54,627 nucleotides of DNA from the NCBI GenBank assembly GCA_022565155.1, contig JADFKB010000008.1:1-54627 (forward strand), given 5' to 3'. The stretch comes from Chloroflexota bacterium (GTDB taxonomy: Bacteria > Chloroflexota > Dehalococcoidia > DSTF01 > RBG-16-68-14). Below, piece after piece: positions 15,034 to 22,050 of the stretch. The notes under the pieces were generated by a model. That model saw only the letters and a program-made list of their open reading frames with translations, was not told where the DNA came from and made no database searches. The position numbers and the translations under genes were made by a program. Numbering within the stretch: position 1 is the stretch's first letter; every line of letters starts with the position of its first letter.

Positions 15034-17010
15034 TTACACGTCCAGGTTGCGCACCTGGCTGGCGTGCGACTGGATGAACTTCTTGCGCGGCGCCACGTCC
15101 TCGCCCATCAGTTGGGCGAAGAGTATGTCTGCCTCAATCGCGTTCTCGATGTTGACCTTGAGCAGCGTCCGCTTCTCCGGGTCCATCGTCGTCTCCCAGA
15201 GCTGATCGGCGTTCATCTCGCCCAGACCCTTGTAGCGCTGCATGGTGAAGCTCTTACCGTTCCTTTGCTTCTGGTAACGCTCCAGTTCCTGGTCGCTGAA
15301 GAGCCATTGCGATTGTTTGCCGGACTGTACTCTGTAGAGCGGCGGCTGGGCGATGTACAGATACCCGGCGTCGATCACCTCCCGGTAGTAGCGGAAGAAG
15401 AAGGTGAGGAGCAGCGTGCGAATGTGGGCGCCGTCAACGTCGGCGTCCGTCATGATGATGACGCGGTGGTAGCGCAGCTTGCTCATGTCCATCTGCTCAC
15501 CGAAGCCGCAGCCCAGCGCCGAGATCAGCACGCGCAGCTCTTCGTGAGCCAGCATCTTCTCCAGCCGCGCCTTTTCGATGTTGAGGATCTTGCCCCGCAG
15601 CGGCAGGATCGCCTGGAAGCGGCGATCGCGGCCGGCCTTCGCCGACCCGCCGGCTGACGGGCCCTCGACGATATAGAGCTCGCAGTTCTCGGGTTCGCGG
15701 TCGGAGCAGTCGGCCAGCTTGCCGGGCAGGTTCGTGCCGTCCAGCAGCCCCTTGCGCACGACGAGGTCTTTCGCCTTGCGGGCGGCGTCGCGGGCGCGGG
15801 CGGTGAGCACGCACTTCTCGATGATGCGCCGGCCAACAGAGGGGTTCTCCTCCAGGAACGCGCCCAGCTCCTCGCCGATCACCGACTCCACCTGGCCCTT
15901 CACTTCCGGGTTGCCCAGCCGCGTCTTGGTCTGGCCCTCAAACTGCGGCTCCGCCAGCTTGACGCTGATCACGGCGACGAGCCCTTCGCGCGTGTCCTCG
16001 CCGCTTAGGTTGGGATCGCCATCTTTGAGCAGCTTCTGCTTGCGGGCGTAGTCGTTGAGGACGCGCGTCAAGGCAGAGCGGAAGCCGGTGAGGTGGCTGC
16101 CGCCATCGATGGTATTGATGCAGTTGGCGAACGAGTACATCGCCTCGGAGAAGCCGTCGTTGTACTGTATCGCCGCTTCGATGTTCGCCCCCTCGACTTC
16201 GCGCTCGATGTAGATCGGCCGCGGGTAGAGGACTTCGCGATCGTGGTTGAGGTGGCGAACGAAGCTGGCGACGCCGCCGTCGAAGAAGAAGTTAATCTCG
16301 CGGTCGCCGCGCTCGTCGATAAAGTGGATCCAGACGCCCTTCGTCAGGTAAGCGACCTCTCGAAAGCGTTGCGCCAGCGTCTGAAAATCGTAGTTCAGCG
16401 CCTGGAAGACGTTTCTATCCGGCAGGAAGCTGATGATGGTGCCTTGCTCGATCGGGCCGTAGCCATTCTCGTACGGGTAGCGCGACTTCTTGACCTGCTG
16501 GACCTTCGTTGTCGCGTCGCCGCGCACGTACTCCTGGCGATATATCTTGCCCTTCTGGTGCACCTCCACCCACGTCTCTTCGGAGAGGGCGTTGACGACG
16601 GAGGCGCCAACGCCGTGCAGGCCGCCCGAGACCTTGTACGCCCCGCCGCCGAACTTGCCGCCGGCGTGGAGGTAGGTCATCACCGTCTCCAGCGCCGACT
16701 TGCCGGTGCGCGGATGCTTACCGATGGGGATGCCGCGGCCGTTGTCGCGGACGATGACGTGGCCGTCCTCCTGGATCGTGATCCAGATATGGTCGCAGAC
16801 GCCGGCCATCGCCTCGTCGATCGCATTATCGACGATCTCGTAGACCAGGTGGTGGAGGCCGCGCTCATCGGTGCTGCCGATGTACATGCCCGGCCGGCGG
16901 CGGACGGCCTCCAGCCCTTCCAGAACCTGGATATCGCTCGCGGTGTAGTCGTTGTTAGTGGGGGCTTTCTTCTTCTTTGTCGCCTGCTTAGTAGTCTGTC
17001 GAATGGCCAT
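15034..17010 (-). CDS. gyrB: DNA gyrase subunit B
   Basis: A 658-residue type IIA topoisomerase subunit, which hydrolyses ATP to drive negative supercoiling together with GyrA. The GHKL ATPase motifs are [24 protein letters not shown] and [15 protein letters not shown]; the TOPRIM domain has [10 protein letters not shown] and [15 protein letters not shown]; the C-terminal signature [10 protein letters not shown] is present. Length fits a GyrB without the long proteobacterial insert. Minus-strand ATG at 17010 follows TAGGAGCAGG. A Lys/Thr-rich head of about 18 residues precedes the ATPase domain. gyrA is not in the window and ParE is an alternative that I consider less likely. Confidence 0.93.
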   Translation of the reverse strand: MAIRQTTKQATKKKKAPTNNDYTASDIQVLEGLEAVRRRPGMYIGSTDERGLHHLVYEIVDNAIDEAMAGVCDHIWITIQEDGHVIVRDNGRGIPIGKHPRTGKSALETVMTYLHAGGKFGGGAYKVSGGLHGVGASVVNALSEETWVEVHQKGKIYRQEYVRGDATTKVQQVKKSRYPYENGYGPIEQGTIISFLPDRNVFQALNYDFQTLAQRFREVAYLTKGVWIHFIDERGDREINFFFDGGVASFVRHLNHDREVLYPRPIYIEREVEGANIEAAIQYNDGFSEAMYSFANCINTIDGGSHLTGFRSALTRVLNDYARKQKLLKDGDPNLSGEDTREGLVAVISVKLAEPQFEGQTKTRLGNPEVKGQVESVIGEELGAFLEENPSVGRRIIEKCVLTARARDAARKAKDLVVRKGLLDGTNLPGKLADCSDREPENCELYIVEGPSAGGSAKAGRDRRFQAILPLRGKILNIEKARLEKMLAHEELRVLISALGCGFGEQMDMSKLRYHRVIIMTDADVDGAHIRTLLLTFFFRYYREVIDAGYLYIAQPPLYRVQSGKQSQWLFSDQELERYQKQRNGKSFTMQRYKGLGEMNADQLWETTMDPEKRTLLKVNIENAIEADILFAQLMGEDVAPRKKFIQSHASQVRNLDV

Positions 17011-17185
17011 CCTGCTCCTACCCTACGCGCACCGTCTAGCTGTCGCTGCCGGTGTGCGAATGATCAACCATTGGCGCTAAGCGAACCCCTGCCGCCGAGG
17101 TATGGGCGAACGGGGATGAGATACGTTATTCACGCTCTTCCAGTATACCATATGTTGGCCGTTATACAGCGTCGGGTGACGCATG

Positions 17186-17213
17186 TTATCATAGCCGCGG
17201 CAGGCGGTATACT
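17186..17213 (+). promoter_or_regulatory. Candidate promoter of the TrmO/glycosylase operon
   Basis: TTATCA (17186-17191) and TATACT (17208-17213) are 16 bp apart, in the region between gyrB and trmO. The -35 box is weak. GTG 17229 and ATG 17268 lie 9 and 48 bases after the expected start site. Confidence 0.45.
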
Positions 17214-17267
17214 GGCCGTACGCGCCGCGTGACAGTAACCCACACGGGTACTAAGACAAGCACAAGT

Positions 17268-17819
17268 ATGTCACTCTTACGACGCCTGATCGAGCGCATT
17301 CTTCGCCTGTTCGGCATGGGCGGGCAGCCCGTGCCGCGCGAGCCGGTGAGCATGACGCCGATCGCCGTCGTCCGCAACACCGTGTTCGATCCGAAAACGG
17401 ACGGCTGGGAGCATGTCCGCTCCGACCTGATCTTCCGCGACGACCTACTGGACGCGATCGACGGTCTCGACGAGTTCTCCCACGTCATCGTCGTCTTCGC
17501 CTGCCACCGGGTGCCGGACGCGGCACGCACGCACCGGCTCGTGTCGCCCGGCGGCGACCTGCACCAGCCCGGCCGCGGCATACTGGCGACGCGCAGCCAG
17601 CTCCGGCCGAACTCGCTGGGCGTGGCCGTGGTGCCGCTGGTGCGGCGGCGGCGGAACATCCTGCGCGTGATGGGGCTGGACGCGATCGATGGCACGCCGA
17701 TTCTGGATATCAAGCCGTACCTGCCGCGTTACGACAGCGTCCCGGAGGCGCAGATCCCGGACTGGGCGCAGATGCCGGAAGGCCCAGAAGGCGATGATGC
17801 CCCGGCGGCGGACGGATGA
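17268..17819 (+). CDS. TrmO/TsaA-like tRNA methyltransferase domain protein
   Basis: A protein of about 183 residues of the TsaA (VirR) fold, with family phrases ISPIG-like MTPIAVVRNTVFDP, SHVIVVFACHRVP, GILATRSQLRPNSLGVAVV and LDAIDGTPILDIKPYLPRYDS. TrmO methylates the N6 of t6A37 in tRNA using SAM. An N-terminal basic amphipathic stretch (LLRRLIERILRLFG) is extra. The start is uncertain: GTG 17229 and ATG 17268 are both possible and neither has a good ribosome site. The stop overlaps the next start (ATGA), so it is coupled to the glycosylase gene. Confidence 0.82.
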   Translation: MSLLRRLIERILRLFGMGGQPVPREPVSMTPIAVVRNTVFDPKTDGWEHVRSDLIFRDDLLDAIDGLDEFSHVIVVFACHRVPDAARTHRLVSPGGDLHQPGRGILATRSQLRPNSLGVAVVPLVRRRRNILRVMGLDAIDGTPILDIKPYLPRYDSVPEAQIPDWAQMPEGPEGDDAPAADG

Positions 17820-18535
17820 CCGGCGAACACACCTGCGAGCAATTCCGGCGCCTCTTCAGCCTCCTCGGCACTGCCTACGACTTCGGCACCTGGCACTGGC
17901 AGCCGGAGACCGGCCCGGACTACATCTGCGTCAGCGCCGTCCTCGTCCAGCACACCAGTTGGAGGAACGTGGAGCGGGCGCTCGACCGGCTGGACGCGGC
18001 GGGCGTCTGCTCGCTGGCGGCGATAGGTCATCTCGCAGAACAAGAGCTGGCGTCGCTGATACGTCCCGCCGGTACGCAGCGGATGAAAGCGCGGCGGCTC
18101 CGGTCATTGGCCCGCCTCGCCAGCGAGCACAACGGACTGCGTAGCCTGCTATCGTTGCCGGCCGATGACCTGCGACCGCTGCTGCTCGCCACCCACGGCA
18201 TCGGGCCGGAGACGGCGGACGCGATCCTGCTCTACGCCGCCGGCCACGCCGTCTTCCAGATCGACGCCTACACCGTCCGCATCATGCGCCGCCTCGGCCT
18301 CGGGCCGGAGAACGACGGCTATGAGGACTGGCAGCGCTGGTTCCAGCAGGCGCTTCCTGCCGATGTCGACGCCTATCGGCGCGCCCACGCGCTGTTCGTC
18401 CTTCACGGCAAAGAGCGTTGCCGGCCGCAACCCCGCTGTGACGGTTGCTGCCTGCTGGAGGTATGTACGACAGGGCAGGAGCGGCGCGGTTTGTCGCGAA
18501 CATCGCGCCGTGCTAGCATCCCGACGCGATGTTAG
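17816..18535 (+). CDS. HhH-GPD DNA glycosylase (endonuclease III/MagIII-like) with Fe-S cluster
   Basis: A 239-residue base-excision repair glycosylase. The helix-hairpin-helix THGIGPETADAIL (about residues 127-138) is followed by the catalytic aspartate Asp150 (QIDAYTVR). The lysine that makes endonuclease III a bifunctional lyase is Glu132 here, so a monofunctional glycosylase (3-methyladenine type, MagIII-like) is more likely. Cys202, Cys208, Cys211 and Cys217 form the 4Fe-4S loop. The gene starts four bases inside trmO and ends seven bases inside mug, so three nucleic-acid enzymes are made together. The C-terminal 20 residues are Arg/Ser-rich and without counterpart. Confidence 0.85.
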   Translation: MTGEHTCEQFRRLFSLLGTAYDFGTWHWQPETGPDYICVSAVLVQHTSWRNVERALDRLDAAGVCSLAAIGHLAEQELASLIRPAGTQRMKARRLRSLARLASEHNGLRSLLSLPADDLRPLLLATHGIGPETADAILLYAAGHAVFQIDAYTVRIMRRLGLGPENDGYEDWQRWFQQALPADVDAYRRAHALFVLHGKERCRPQPRCDGCCLLEVCTTGQERRGLSRTSRRASIPTRC

Positions 18536-19116
18536 CATCACGTCCTCCGGAGACAGAGCCGCCTCTAGCGACGGCTCTCGCTAATCCGCTGCCGGACATA
18601 TTGCAACCCGGCCTCGATCTCGTCTTCGTCGGCATCAACCCGGGGCTGGCGTCCGCCGCGAAGGGGCACCACTACGCGGGGCCGGGCAACCACTTCTGGC
18701 CGCTGCTGCGCGAGGCCGGCTTCGTGCCGGAGGCATTCGGGTACGAGGACGACGGGCGCGTGCTGGAGCACAACATCGGCCTGACGAACCTGGTCGAGCG
18801 GCCGTCGCGCGGCCTGGCCGACCTCTCGCGAGAGGAGCTGCGGGCGGGCGCGGCCCGGCTGCGGGAGAAGCTACGCGAGCTCCGCCCGCGCGTCGTCTGC
18901 TTCAACGGCAAGGCGATCTACGAAGCGTTCATCGACGGCCGCTGCGCGTTCGGGCTGCAAGCAGAGCGCCTGCCCGCCGGCCGACGGGGCGCGGAAGGTA
19001 TTGTCGCTTTTGTCATGCCCTCCACCAGCGCCCGCACCGCGGCCTATCAACGCGACGACAAGCTGCGCTTCTTTCAGGAGTTGAAGCGCATCGTCGAACG
19101 GGAGATTGCAACGTGA
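18529..19116 (+). CDS. mug: G:T/U mismatch-specific DNA glycosylase
   Basis: A 195-residue uracil-DNA-glycosylase-superfamily enzyme of the Mug/TDG type, which removes uracil or thymine opposite guanine after deamination. Family motif 1 is GINPG (residues 35-39; Asn37 is the catalytic residue of Mug), followed by NHFWP (54-58), which lines the base pocket, and motif 2 PSTSAR near the C-terminus. Its ATG lies seven bases before the stop of the HhH glycosylase. In a GC-rich genome, a paired Mug and HhH enzyme is a sensible answer to cytosine deamination (inference). Confidence 0.9.
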   Translation: MLASRPPETEPPLATALANPLPDILQPGLDLVFVGINPGLASAAKGHHYAGPGNHFWPLLREAGFVPEAFGYEDDGRVLEHNIGLTNLVERPSRGLADLSREELRAGAARLREKLRELRPRVVCFNGKAIYEAFIDGRCAFGLQAERLPAGRRGAEGIVAFVMPSTSARTAAYQRDDKLRFFQELKRIVEREIAT

Positions 19117-19643
19117 CTGGCCGCAATCTGGGCGAGGCGGCTGTGCAACGAGCAGCGGAAGAGCCGCCGATCTTCTCCGAGCGGCTGACCTCGGTGTTGG
19201 ACGCTATCTTCGAGGGCAAAGCGCCCAACGCCGGCCGGTTCTGCGGCAACTGCTACACGCCGATTGACGCCCAGCGCACGCGCTGCCTCCATTGCGATCA
19301 GGACGTGGAGCAGCGTCCGGCGGTGGAGAAGGTGCCGCAGGAGGTGCTGGCGATGTTTCGTCAGCTCCGCCGCCGCGAGAGCCTGGTGGTGAACGGCTTC
19401 GCCTACGTCGGGCTGTTCTCCGGCGTCGCGACGTTCATCGGCGTCTTCTATGTGCTGTTCACGGTGGGCGCGAGCGTCTGGTGGTACGTCTTCGATATTG
19501 CGCTGCTCTTCGTCCTCTCGCGCGTGCTGGCCGGGCTGCTGGGCGGCTACATCGGCGACGAGGTCGGCTATCGGTACGCCCGCCGCAAGCTGGCCGAGGA
19601 CTGGGCGGTGTACGCGGTGGAGCGGGCGAAAAACACGCCATAA
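19113..19643 (+). CDS. Zinc-ribbon membrane protein
   Basis: A 176-residue protein whose GTG start overlaps the mug stop (GTGA). Residues 44-62 hold a zinc ribbon with two CxxC pairs (FCGNCY and RCLHCD), and two membrane helices follow (about 97-117 and 122-146). The family is not recognised. It probably has a cytoplasmic metal knuckle next to the membrane. Being coupled to two DNA glycosylases does not by itself imply a repair role. Confidence 0.65.
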   Translation: MTGRNLGEAAVQRAAEEPPIFSERLTSVLDAIFEGKAPNAGRFCGNCYTPIDAQRTRCLHCDQDVEQRPAVEKVPQEVLAMFRQLRRRESLVVNGFAYVGLFSGVATFIGVFYVLFTVGASVWWYVFDIALLFVLSRVLAGLLGGYIGDEVGYRYARRKLAEDWAVYAVERAKNTP

Positions 19644-19752
19644 CTCTGGTCTTCGTTCCTCTACTAACTCGCCAACTACGTCCCGTGAGTACTGTTTCTA
19701 ACGGCGATACAAACCTGCTATACTGAAGTGGGGGAACACTGGAGGGAAGTTT

Positions 19753-20169
19753 ATGGCGTTCGAGAAGTTTACACAACGAGGCGGTAGATCGCGATATGGC
19801 TTCGCTGTAGTTACAATACAGGCATCAGGAGGGATGACATTAAACGCTATCTCGTATTCGGATCTAGGAGGGCCTACTCACATCGTTTTATCGTTCGACA
19901 AAGAAGAGCAGCTTGTGGGATTGGAGCCTAGCAACGGGAATGAAAGTTATTCCTTTCCGATCAGGGAGACAACTGTTACGGCCGGCAACCAAACGTGGGC
20001 AATTGCGACGCGTTCATTCTGTGCCTTTTACGATATTGACATTAGAGTTACCCGCAGATTCAGACTCACTGAAAGACAAGGTGTATTGTCACTCGACTTG
20101 CAAGACCCCCTTACTGAGCTTAAGCCGCGAGCTAAGCGCCAGCGCATTAGCAACACGAGCGAATTGTAG
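19753..20169 (+). CDS. Hypothetical beta-rich protein in an AT-richer islet
   Basis: A 138-residue protein of unknown family, beginning MAFEKFTQRGGRSRYGFAVV, with alternating hydrophobic stretches suggesting mostly beta structure, and no signal peptide or membrane segment. GGAGGG precedes ATG 19753 and a TATACT box lies at 19719. Base composition and codon choice (ACA, ATA, TTA, AGA) differ visibly from the neighbours, as in the following GIY-YIG-like gene, so the block is probably acquired. It is followed on the opposite strand by a candidate small RNA. Confidence 0.6.
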   Translation: MAFEKFTQRGGRSRYGFAVVTIQASGGMTLNAISYSDLGGPTHIVLSFDKEEQLVGLEPSNGNESYSFPIRETTVTAGNQTWAIATRSFCAFYDIDIRVTRRFRLTERQGVLSLDLQDPLTELKPRAKRQRISNTSEL

Positions 20170-20212
20170 TTGGACCCAGAAAGAGAGGTGATAGCGGAGT
20201 CGACACCACGGC

Positions 20213-20247
20213 AAAAAAGGACTGAACCCTTGGGGAGGGCTCAGTCC
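20213..20247 (-). terminator. Intrinsic terminator of the candidate small RNA
   Basis: On the minus strand the arms 20247-20236 and 20230-20219 form a 12-bp stem with one A-C mismatch and a 5-base loop, followed directly by TTTTTT (20218-20213). No protein gene on the minus strand would need it. Confidence 0.8.
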
Positions 20248-20338
20248 TAAGAGCACAATCCCCAACCGCAGTTGGGCGAGGGACGACCTGTCAAGACAAT
20301 CCCGCGCCCCGAAACCTGATGAGGCGACTGTGCCACCT
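20213..20338 (-). ncRNA. Candidate structured small RNA (about 125 nt), family unrecognised
   Basis: Read on the minus strand, this gap holds a chain of hairpins ending in a U-tract. In order: GAGGUG/CGCCUC (6 bp); a stem GGGCG-c-GGGA pairing with UCCC-u-CGCCC around an inner UGUC-UU-GACA hairpin; CCCAAC-UGCG-GUUGGG (6 bp, partly competing with the previous stem); and a 12-bp terminator hairpin followed by six U. A promoter with a 17-bp spacer sits just upstream (20371-20343). Promoter, structure and terminator together make a small RNA gene likely. It does not show the SRP, 6S, tmRNA or RNase P signatures I know. Confidence 0.6.
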
Positions 20339-20342
20339 CCAT

Positions 20343-20371
20343 TTTCTACTCTCTATGCGTAGTAAGTGCAA
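20343..20371 (-). promoter_or_regulatory. Sigma70-type promoter of the candidate small RNA
   Basis: Minus-strand TTGCAC (20371-20366) and TAGAAA (20348-20343) are 17 bp apart. A start at the purines near 20336-20338 would yield a transcript of about 125 bases ending at the U-tract. Confidence 0.55.
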
Positions 20372-20417
20372 GGTGGTATGGATCGTGCATTATCCAAGCA
20401 ATAGGAGCATTCACCAC

Positions 20418-20759
20418 ATGCAAACGGATGTCAAGACTCGCACGATTACATGGACCGGAGCATCAGGAAGCAAGTACCAATATAAAATCTTCCCCATTGG
20501 TACAACGATGAATGACACACCAGGCAACTACATTTTCGCCAAGGAAACAAAACCGGGTACTTTCCGGCCAATCTACGTTGGAGAGACTGAGAGTCTCGCC
20601 GATCGCCTGAATAACCCCGCAGGCCATCACAAGTGGGCCTGCATCAAGCGGCAGGGCGCGACTCATATTTGTGCCCATGTGAACACGCGGGGAGCACGTG
20701 CGCGGCGTGCCGAGGAAGCAGACCTACTCGCGGCGCTGAAGCTACCGTGTAACGATTAG
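20418..20759 (+). CDS. GIY-YIG-like nuclease-domain protein
   Basis: A 113-residue protein with the layout of a minimal GIY-YIG domain: GNYIFAKET as the first strand motif, RPIYVGET as the second, an Arg in SLADRL, His in GHHKW, and the metal-binding Glu in RRAEEADLLAAL followed by LPCN. GIY-YIG domains cut DNA or RNA as nicking or homing-type endonucleases. I start it at ATG 20418 with AGGAG ten bases upstream; the longer frame runs through the small-RNA promoter. It is AT-richer than its surroundings. No recognisable second domain is present, so target choice would need a partner or the small RNA (speculative). Confidence 0.65.
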   Translation: MQTDVKTRTITWTGASGSKYQYKIFPIGTTMNDTPGNYIFAKETKPGTFRPIYVGETESLADRLNNPAGHHKWACIKRQGATHICAHVNTRGARARRAEEADLLAALKLPCND

Positions 20760-20781
20760 GCTTCACTGGTCATCTGCTTAG

Positions 20782-20864
20782 AGGGTTCGCGGGCATCGTT
20801 TCCAGCGCCGAGCTTCAGCCATCATCGCCGCTGTGCTAACGTGACACCGATGCCCGCGAACCCT
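20782..20864. promoter_or_regulatory. Perfect 17-bp inverted repeat enclosing the pyrE start codon
   Basis: AGGGTTCGCGGGCATCG (20782-20798) is the exact reverse complement of 20848-20864, which contains the pyrE ATG (20850-20852). The arms are 49 bases apart. In RNA the hairpin would bury the start codon; at the DNA level the arms could be paired operator sites. Confidence 0.7.
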
Positions 20865-21464
20865 GAAATGCTTGACAAGCTACGCGATCTGATGCAGCGC
20901 CACTGCTTCCAGTACGGTGACTTCACGCTCACGTCCGGCGGCAAGAGCAAGTTCTACTACAACGGTAAGCTGGTCACGCTCCGTCCCTCCGGCGCAGCAC
21001 TGATCGGCGAGGCGCTGATCGACGTCGTGCTGGCCTCCGGCGCGGAGGCCGTCGGCGGGCCGGCGCTGGGCGCGGTGCCAATCGCGATTGCCGTGGGGGC
21101 TGCCAGCCTCACACGCGGACGCGATTTGCCCGTCTTCGTTGTACGGATGGAGCAGAAGCCCCACGGCGCTCGCGACCTGATCGCCGAGCCGTACTCCGGC
21201 GACAACAACGCCGTAATGTCGAAGGGCCGGCGCGTCGCGATCGTCGAGGACACGATCACCACCGGCGGCTCGGTGCTAAAGGCGGTCGACGCCGTCCGCG
21301 CTGCCGGCTGCGAGGTGGCGCTGATCGCCGTGCTGGTGGAGCGCCACGAAGGCGGCGCGGACGCGCTGCGGGAGCAGGGCCTCGATGTCGTCTCCCTCTT
21401 CCGCGCCGACGAAGAGGGACAACTTTCGGTCAACCCGGCGTTTCTGGAACGAGCAACGGCGTAG
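20850..21464 (+). CDS. pyrE: Orotate phosphoribosyltransferase
   Basis: A 204-residue phosphoribosyltransferase that makes orotidine 5'-phosphate from orotate and PRPP in pyrimidine synthesis. Family features are FTLTSGGKSKFYYNGK at the N-terminus, GPALGAVPIAIAVG and the PRPP-binding loop VAIVEDTITTGGSVLKAVDA. The start is ATG 20850 (GTG 20841 is also in frame); no Shine-Dalgarno site is present, and the ATG lies inside the right arm of a 17-bp inverted repeat, which suggests special initiation control. pyrE stands alone here, away from other pyr genes. Confidence 0.92.
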   Translation: MPANPEMLDKLRDLMQRHCFQYGDFTLTSGGKSKFYYNGKLVTLRPSGAALIGEALIDVVLASGAEAVGGPALGAVPIAIAVGAASLTRGRDLPVFVVRMEQKPHGARDLIAEPYSGDNNAVMSKGRRVAIVEDTITTGGSVLKAVDAVRAAGCEVALIAVLVERHEGGADALREQGLDVVSLFRADEEGQLSVNPAFLERATA

Positions 21465-21522
21465 GGAAGTTCATCACGTAGGGGCGTTCACCACGCAAGG
21501 GCGTTCAATTGAACGCCCCTAC
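21461..21522. repeat. Three 17-bp tandem units ending in a palindrome
   Basis: Related 17-base units start at 21461 (GTAGGGAAGTTCATCAC), 21478 (GTAGGGGCGTTCACCAC) and 21495 (GCAAGGGCGTTCAATTG). The third forms a perfect 20-bp palindrome (21499-21518), and the right arm GAACGCCCCTAC (21511-21522) also pairs with the second unit (21478-21489). The first unit overlaps the pyrE stop. The 20-bp palindrome core recurs at 40054-40073. Confidence 0.75.
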
Positions 21523-21547
21523 AAGTTCGCCGCATAAGCGAAGCGAA

Positions 21548-21573
21548 AACCGCCCCGATCACTCAGGGCGGTT
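21548..21573. terminator. Bidirectional terminator-like hairpin between pyrE and tatA
   Basis: AACCGCCC (21548-21555) pairs with GGGCGGTT (21566-21573) around a 10-base loop. On the minus strand TTTCGCTT follows, which fits termination of tatA; on the plus strand CGTTATCTCT follows. Confidence 0.6.
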
Positions 21574-21595
21574 CGTTATCTCTGTACGGTTGTCG

Positions 21596-21910
21596 CTAGG
21601 GGACGGCCGCTTGCACCGACGCTCCGCACTCGGCGCAGAACTTCTTATCGGCGCCGAGCTGCGCTCCGCACTTGCTGCAGTTATCGCCGGTGGCTGCGGG
21701 CGCGCCTGAGGCCGTCGATTCGGCGGTCGATTCGCTAATCAGCGCCTCCGGCTCGTCCGAGTCTTTGGCGGCCTTGCGGAACTCGCGTACACTTCTTCCC
21801 AGCGCGCCGCCGACATCGCCCAGCTTGCCAACGCCGAAGATGAGTACGACGATGGCCAGGATGATCAGGCCTTCGAACGGGCCGATGGGACCGATACCAA
21901 CTGCTAACAT
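21596..21910 (-). CDS. tatA: TatA-family translocase subunit with C-terminal zinc ribbon
   Basis: A 104-residue protein. Residues 11-45 are a standard TatA unit: membrane helix FEGLIILAIVVLIFGVGKL, hinge Gly, then the amphipathic helix with GRSVREFRKA. TatA forms the pore for folded proteins exported through TatBC. After an acidic, Ser/Ala-rich linker comes a zinc ribbon with Cys78, Cys81, Cys92 and Cys95 (CSKCG and FCAECG), which ordinary TatA proteins lack. The minus-strand ATG at 21910 is preceded by AAAGGAGG. tatC is not in the window. Confidence 0.85.
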   Translation of the reverse strand: MLAVGIGPIGPFEGLIILAIVVLIFGVGKLGDVGGALGRSVREFRKAAKDSDEPEALISESTAESTASGAPAATGDNCSKCGAQLGADKKFCAECGASVQAAVP

Positions 21911-22050
21911 CGCCGCGCCTCCTTTCTTGAGCGCATCCAGGATAGCACCCGCTCAGAAAGGGCGTCAAGTCCGAACGGACGTGCCGGGTGGCAGGCGCAG
22001 GCACGCGCGCCTATAATAGGAACCGCTGTGCACATGCTGGCGATACTGCC

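Noticed and set aside
16093-17232. Long plus-strand reading frame opposite gyrB
   Set aside because: Arises from high GC and codon bias on the gyrB strand; its residues follow no family pattern.
20310-20322. Hammerhead-ribozyme-like words GAAAC and CTGATGAG next to each other
   Set aside because: The core elements are adjacent with no room for the stems that must separate them; the better explanation is the opposite-strand small RNA.
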